Below, piece by piece: positions 62,699 through 64,000 of a DNA stretch of 64,000 bases; position 1 is the stretch's first letter; the number at the start of each line of letters is the position of its first letter. The position numbers and the translations under genes are program-made. The DNA comes from Gammaproteobacteria bacterium (lineage in GTDB: Bacteria > Pseudomonadota > Gammaproteobacteria > JAJPIJ01), in assembly GCA_022071965.1 (NCBI GenBank), contig JAJVIQ010000020.1, positions 1-64,000 of the forward strand, written 5' to 3'. The notes below the pieces were generated by a model. That model saw only the letters and a program-made list of their open reading frames with translations, was not told where the DNA came from and searched no databases.

Positions 62699-63523
62699 TC
62701 AATGGATACGCTGGCCCAGGCGCCGCCAGTCAATTATATGGTCCTTGTTCTGCAGATCGAAATTCATCCAGATGTAGACCGCCCGGCCGATGAGATTCTC
62801 ATCGGGGACGAAGCCCCAGAACCGGCTGTCCCGGCTGTTGTCCCGGTTGTCGCCCATGACGAAATAGTGCCCCTCCGGGACGACGCTCTCCCCGTCCACG
62901 GACGGCATCTGCGGCCGGATGAGGATCAGGTGCTCCACATCCCCCAGCTTTTCCATCATCACCGGGTCGCCGTTCTGATCGGAGCCCGCCCCGGCGCCGA
63001 CATAGGTGCCGGCCGGCTCCTGCGCCATCACCCGGCCATTGATGTACAGCGTGCGATCACGGTACTCGACATGGTCGCCGGGCAGTCCGACGACCCGCTT
63101 GATGAAGGGTGTCGAAGGATCAACGGGGTAGCGGAAGACGACGATGTCGCCGCGTTTCGGTGCCCCCAGCTCGACGAATTTCTTGTTGAGCACCGGCAGG
63201 CGCAGTCCGTAGTTGAACTTGTTCACGAGGATGAAGTCGCCCACCAGCAGAGTCGGCATCATCGAGCCGGATGGAATCCGGAAGGGTTCGAAAAGAAACG
63301 ACCGCAGCAGCAGCACGACTAGAAAGATCGGGAAGAACGAGCGCGCGTAGTCCACGATCACCGGCTCGCGACGCGAGGCCTTTATCGTCCTGTCGTCGGC
63401 GCCCGCGGTGCGCGTCATCGTGGCGCGCTGGCGCCGCGGCGCCAGCACCCATGCATCGGCTGCCCAGATGACACCGCTCACCAGAGTCAACAATACCAAC
63501 AGCAGCGAGAAGTCGAAGTTCAT
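62699..63523 (-). CDS. lepB: Signal peptidase I
   Basis: A 274-residue inner-membrane leader peptidase. Two N-terminal TM segments (about 5-26 and 62-79), then [12 protein letters not shown] with the catalytic Ser87 and [12 protein letters not shown] with Lys142, and [20 protein letters not shown] at 63523 overlaps the lepA stop (ATGA), giving the classical lepA-lepB pair. Confidence 0.96.
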   Translation of the reverse strand: MNFDFSLLLVLLTLVSGVIWAADAWVLAPRRQRATMTRTAGADDRTIKASRREPVIVDYARSFFPIFLVVLLLRSFLFEPFRIPSGSMMPTLLVGDFILVNKFNYGLRLPVLNKKFVELGAPKRGDIVVFRYPVDPSTPFIKRVVGLPGDHVEYRDRTLYINGRVMAQEPAGTYVGAGAGSDQNGDPVMMEKLGDVEHLILIRPQMPSVDGESVVPEGHYFVMGDNRDNSRDSRFWGFVPDENLIGRAVYIWMNFDLQNKDHIIDWRRLGQRIH

Positions 63524-64000
63524 TTGTCCTTGCCTATGCTCAATACCGCCATGAAGGCTTCCTGGGGGATCTCCACGGTGCCGAATTGCTTCATGCGCTT
63601 CTTGCCCTCCTTCTGCTTTTCGAGCAGTTTGCGTTTGCGGGTGACGTCGCCCCCGTAGCATTTCGCAAGCACGTTCTTGCGCATCGCCTTGACCGTCTCG
63701 CGTGCGATGATGTTCGAGCCGACGGCGGCCTGTATCGCCACGTCGAACATCTGGCGCGGGATGAGCTGGCGCATCCTCTCCGCCAGTTCGCGCCCCCTGC
63801 GCTGGGCGTTGTCCTGGTGCACGATGAGCGACAGGGCGTCGACCTTGTCGCCGTTGATGAGGATGTCGACCTTGACGAGCCTTGCCGGCTGGTGACGCAG
63901 GAAGGTGTAGTCCATCGAGGCGTATCCTCGCGTCACCGACTTCAACCGGTCGAAGAAATCGGTGACCATCTCGCTCAGCGGCATCTCATAGGCGATCGCG
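63520..64000 (-). CDS. lepA: Elongation factor 4 (LepA), C-terminal part, runs off the window
   Basis: The last 160 residues of EF4, the back-translocating translational GTPase. [29 protein letters not shown]-like [40 protein letters not shown] and the LepA-specific C-terminal [20 protein letters not shown] are diagnostic. The GTPase domain lies beyond position 64000. Confidence 0.95.
   Translation of the reverse strand, partial: AIAYEMPLSEMVTDFFDRLKSVTRGYASMDYTFLRHQPARLVKVDILINGDKVDALSLIVHQDNAQRRGRELAERMRQLIPRQMFDVAIQAAVGSNIIARETVKAMRKNVLAKCYGGDVTRKRKLLEKQKEGKKRMKQFGTVEIPQEAFMAVLSIGKDK

Noticed and set aside
1-64000. tRNA, rRNA, CRISPR arrays, insertion sequences, phage genes
   Set aside because: Scanning found no array of spaced repeats, no transposase or integrase motifs, and no rRNA or tRNA-like segments that I could support.

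Overview
The window is 64 kb of high-GC DNA from a gammaproteobacterium. The evidence for this is gene order. The right half carries three blocks in the arrangement typical of that class: yceD-rpmF-plsX-fabH-fabD-fabG-acpP-fabF-pabC-mltG-tmk-holB-pilZ-tatD; maf(yceF)/sppA/rluC divergent from rne; and lepA-lepB-DUF4845-rnc-era-recO-pdxJ-acpS. I cannot name the genus. No rRNA, tRNA, CRISPR array, insertion sequence or phage gene was seen.

Left part (1-17.4 kb) is accessory or mixed: the tail of a MobA-like nucleotidyltransferase; a PQQ alcohol dehydrogenase with the Asp-Tyr-Asp signature of lanthanide enzymes and its cytochrome c; a divergent CsrA paralogue in front of canonical csrA; a PRPP synthetase-like gene facing a three-gene operon (phosphoribosyltransferase, alpha/beta hydrolase, COG2187 protein); DNA polymerase X; a YbaK-type deacylase; a bacteriohemerythrin; a lone molybdopterin oxidoreductase lying between a decayed 3' fragment of ftsH and an intact ftsH; and a Xre/RES toxin-antitoxin pair with an AT-rich promoter region.

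Middle part (17.4-40.3 kb) is one catabolic island that I do not recognise as a described pathway. A minus-strand operon (BetI-like TetR regulator, acyl-CoA dehydrogenase, polyamine-type binding protein, hydroxyacyl-CoA dehydrogenase/enoyl-CoA hydratase fusion) diverges across a palindromic operator from a nine-gene plus-strand operon (class III aminotransferase, two COG1233 flavoproteins, GcvT/DmdA-like protein, ADP-forming acyl-CoA synthetase, aldehyde dehydrogenase, enoyl-CoA hydratase, glutamine synthetase-like ligase, AcuI-like reductase). A convergent minus-strand operon holds an MFS transporter, a Rieske oxygenase and, most strikingly, one 631-residue reading frame joining a complete BetI/TetR repressor to a complete second Rieske oxygenase. 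Together these suggest demethylation or C-N cleavage of a methylated amine (or sulfonium) acid, folate-linked handling of the methyl group, CoA activation and beta-oxidation-like breakdown. The substrate is inferred, not shown.

Right part (40.5-64 kb) is core chromosome: fatty-acid and phospholipid initiation, cell wall, thymidylate kinase, DNA polymerase III delta', RNase E, RF3, RNase III, Era, RecO, PdxJ, AcpS, signal peptidase I and the C-terminus of LepA. Points of interest here are an intrinsic terminator between acpP and fabF, a nearly leaderless promoter for yceD-rpmF, and a ~360-base leader before rne.
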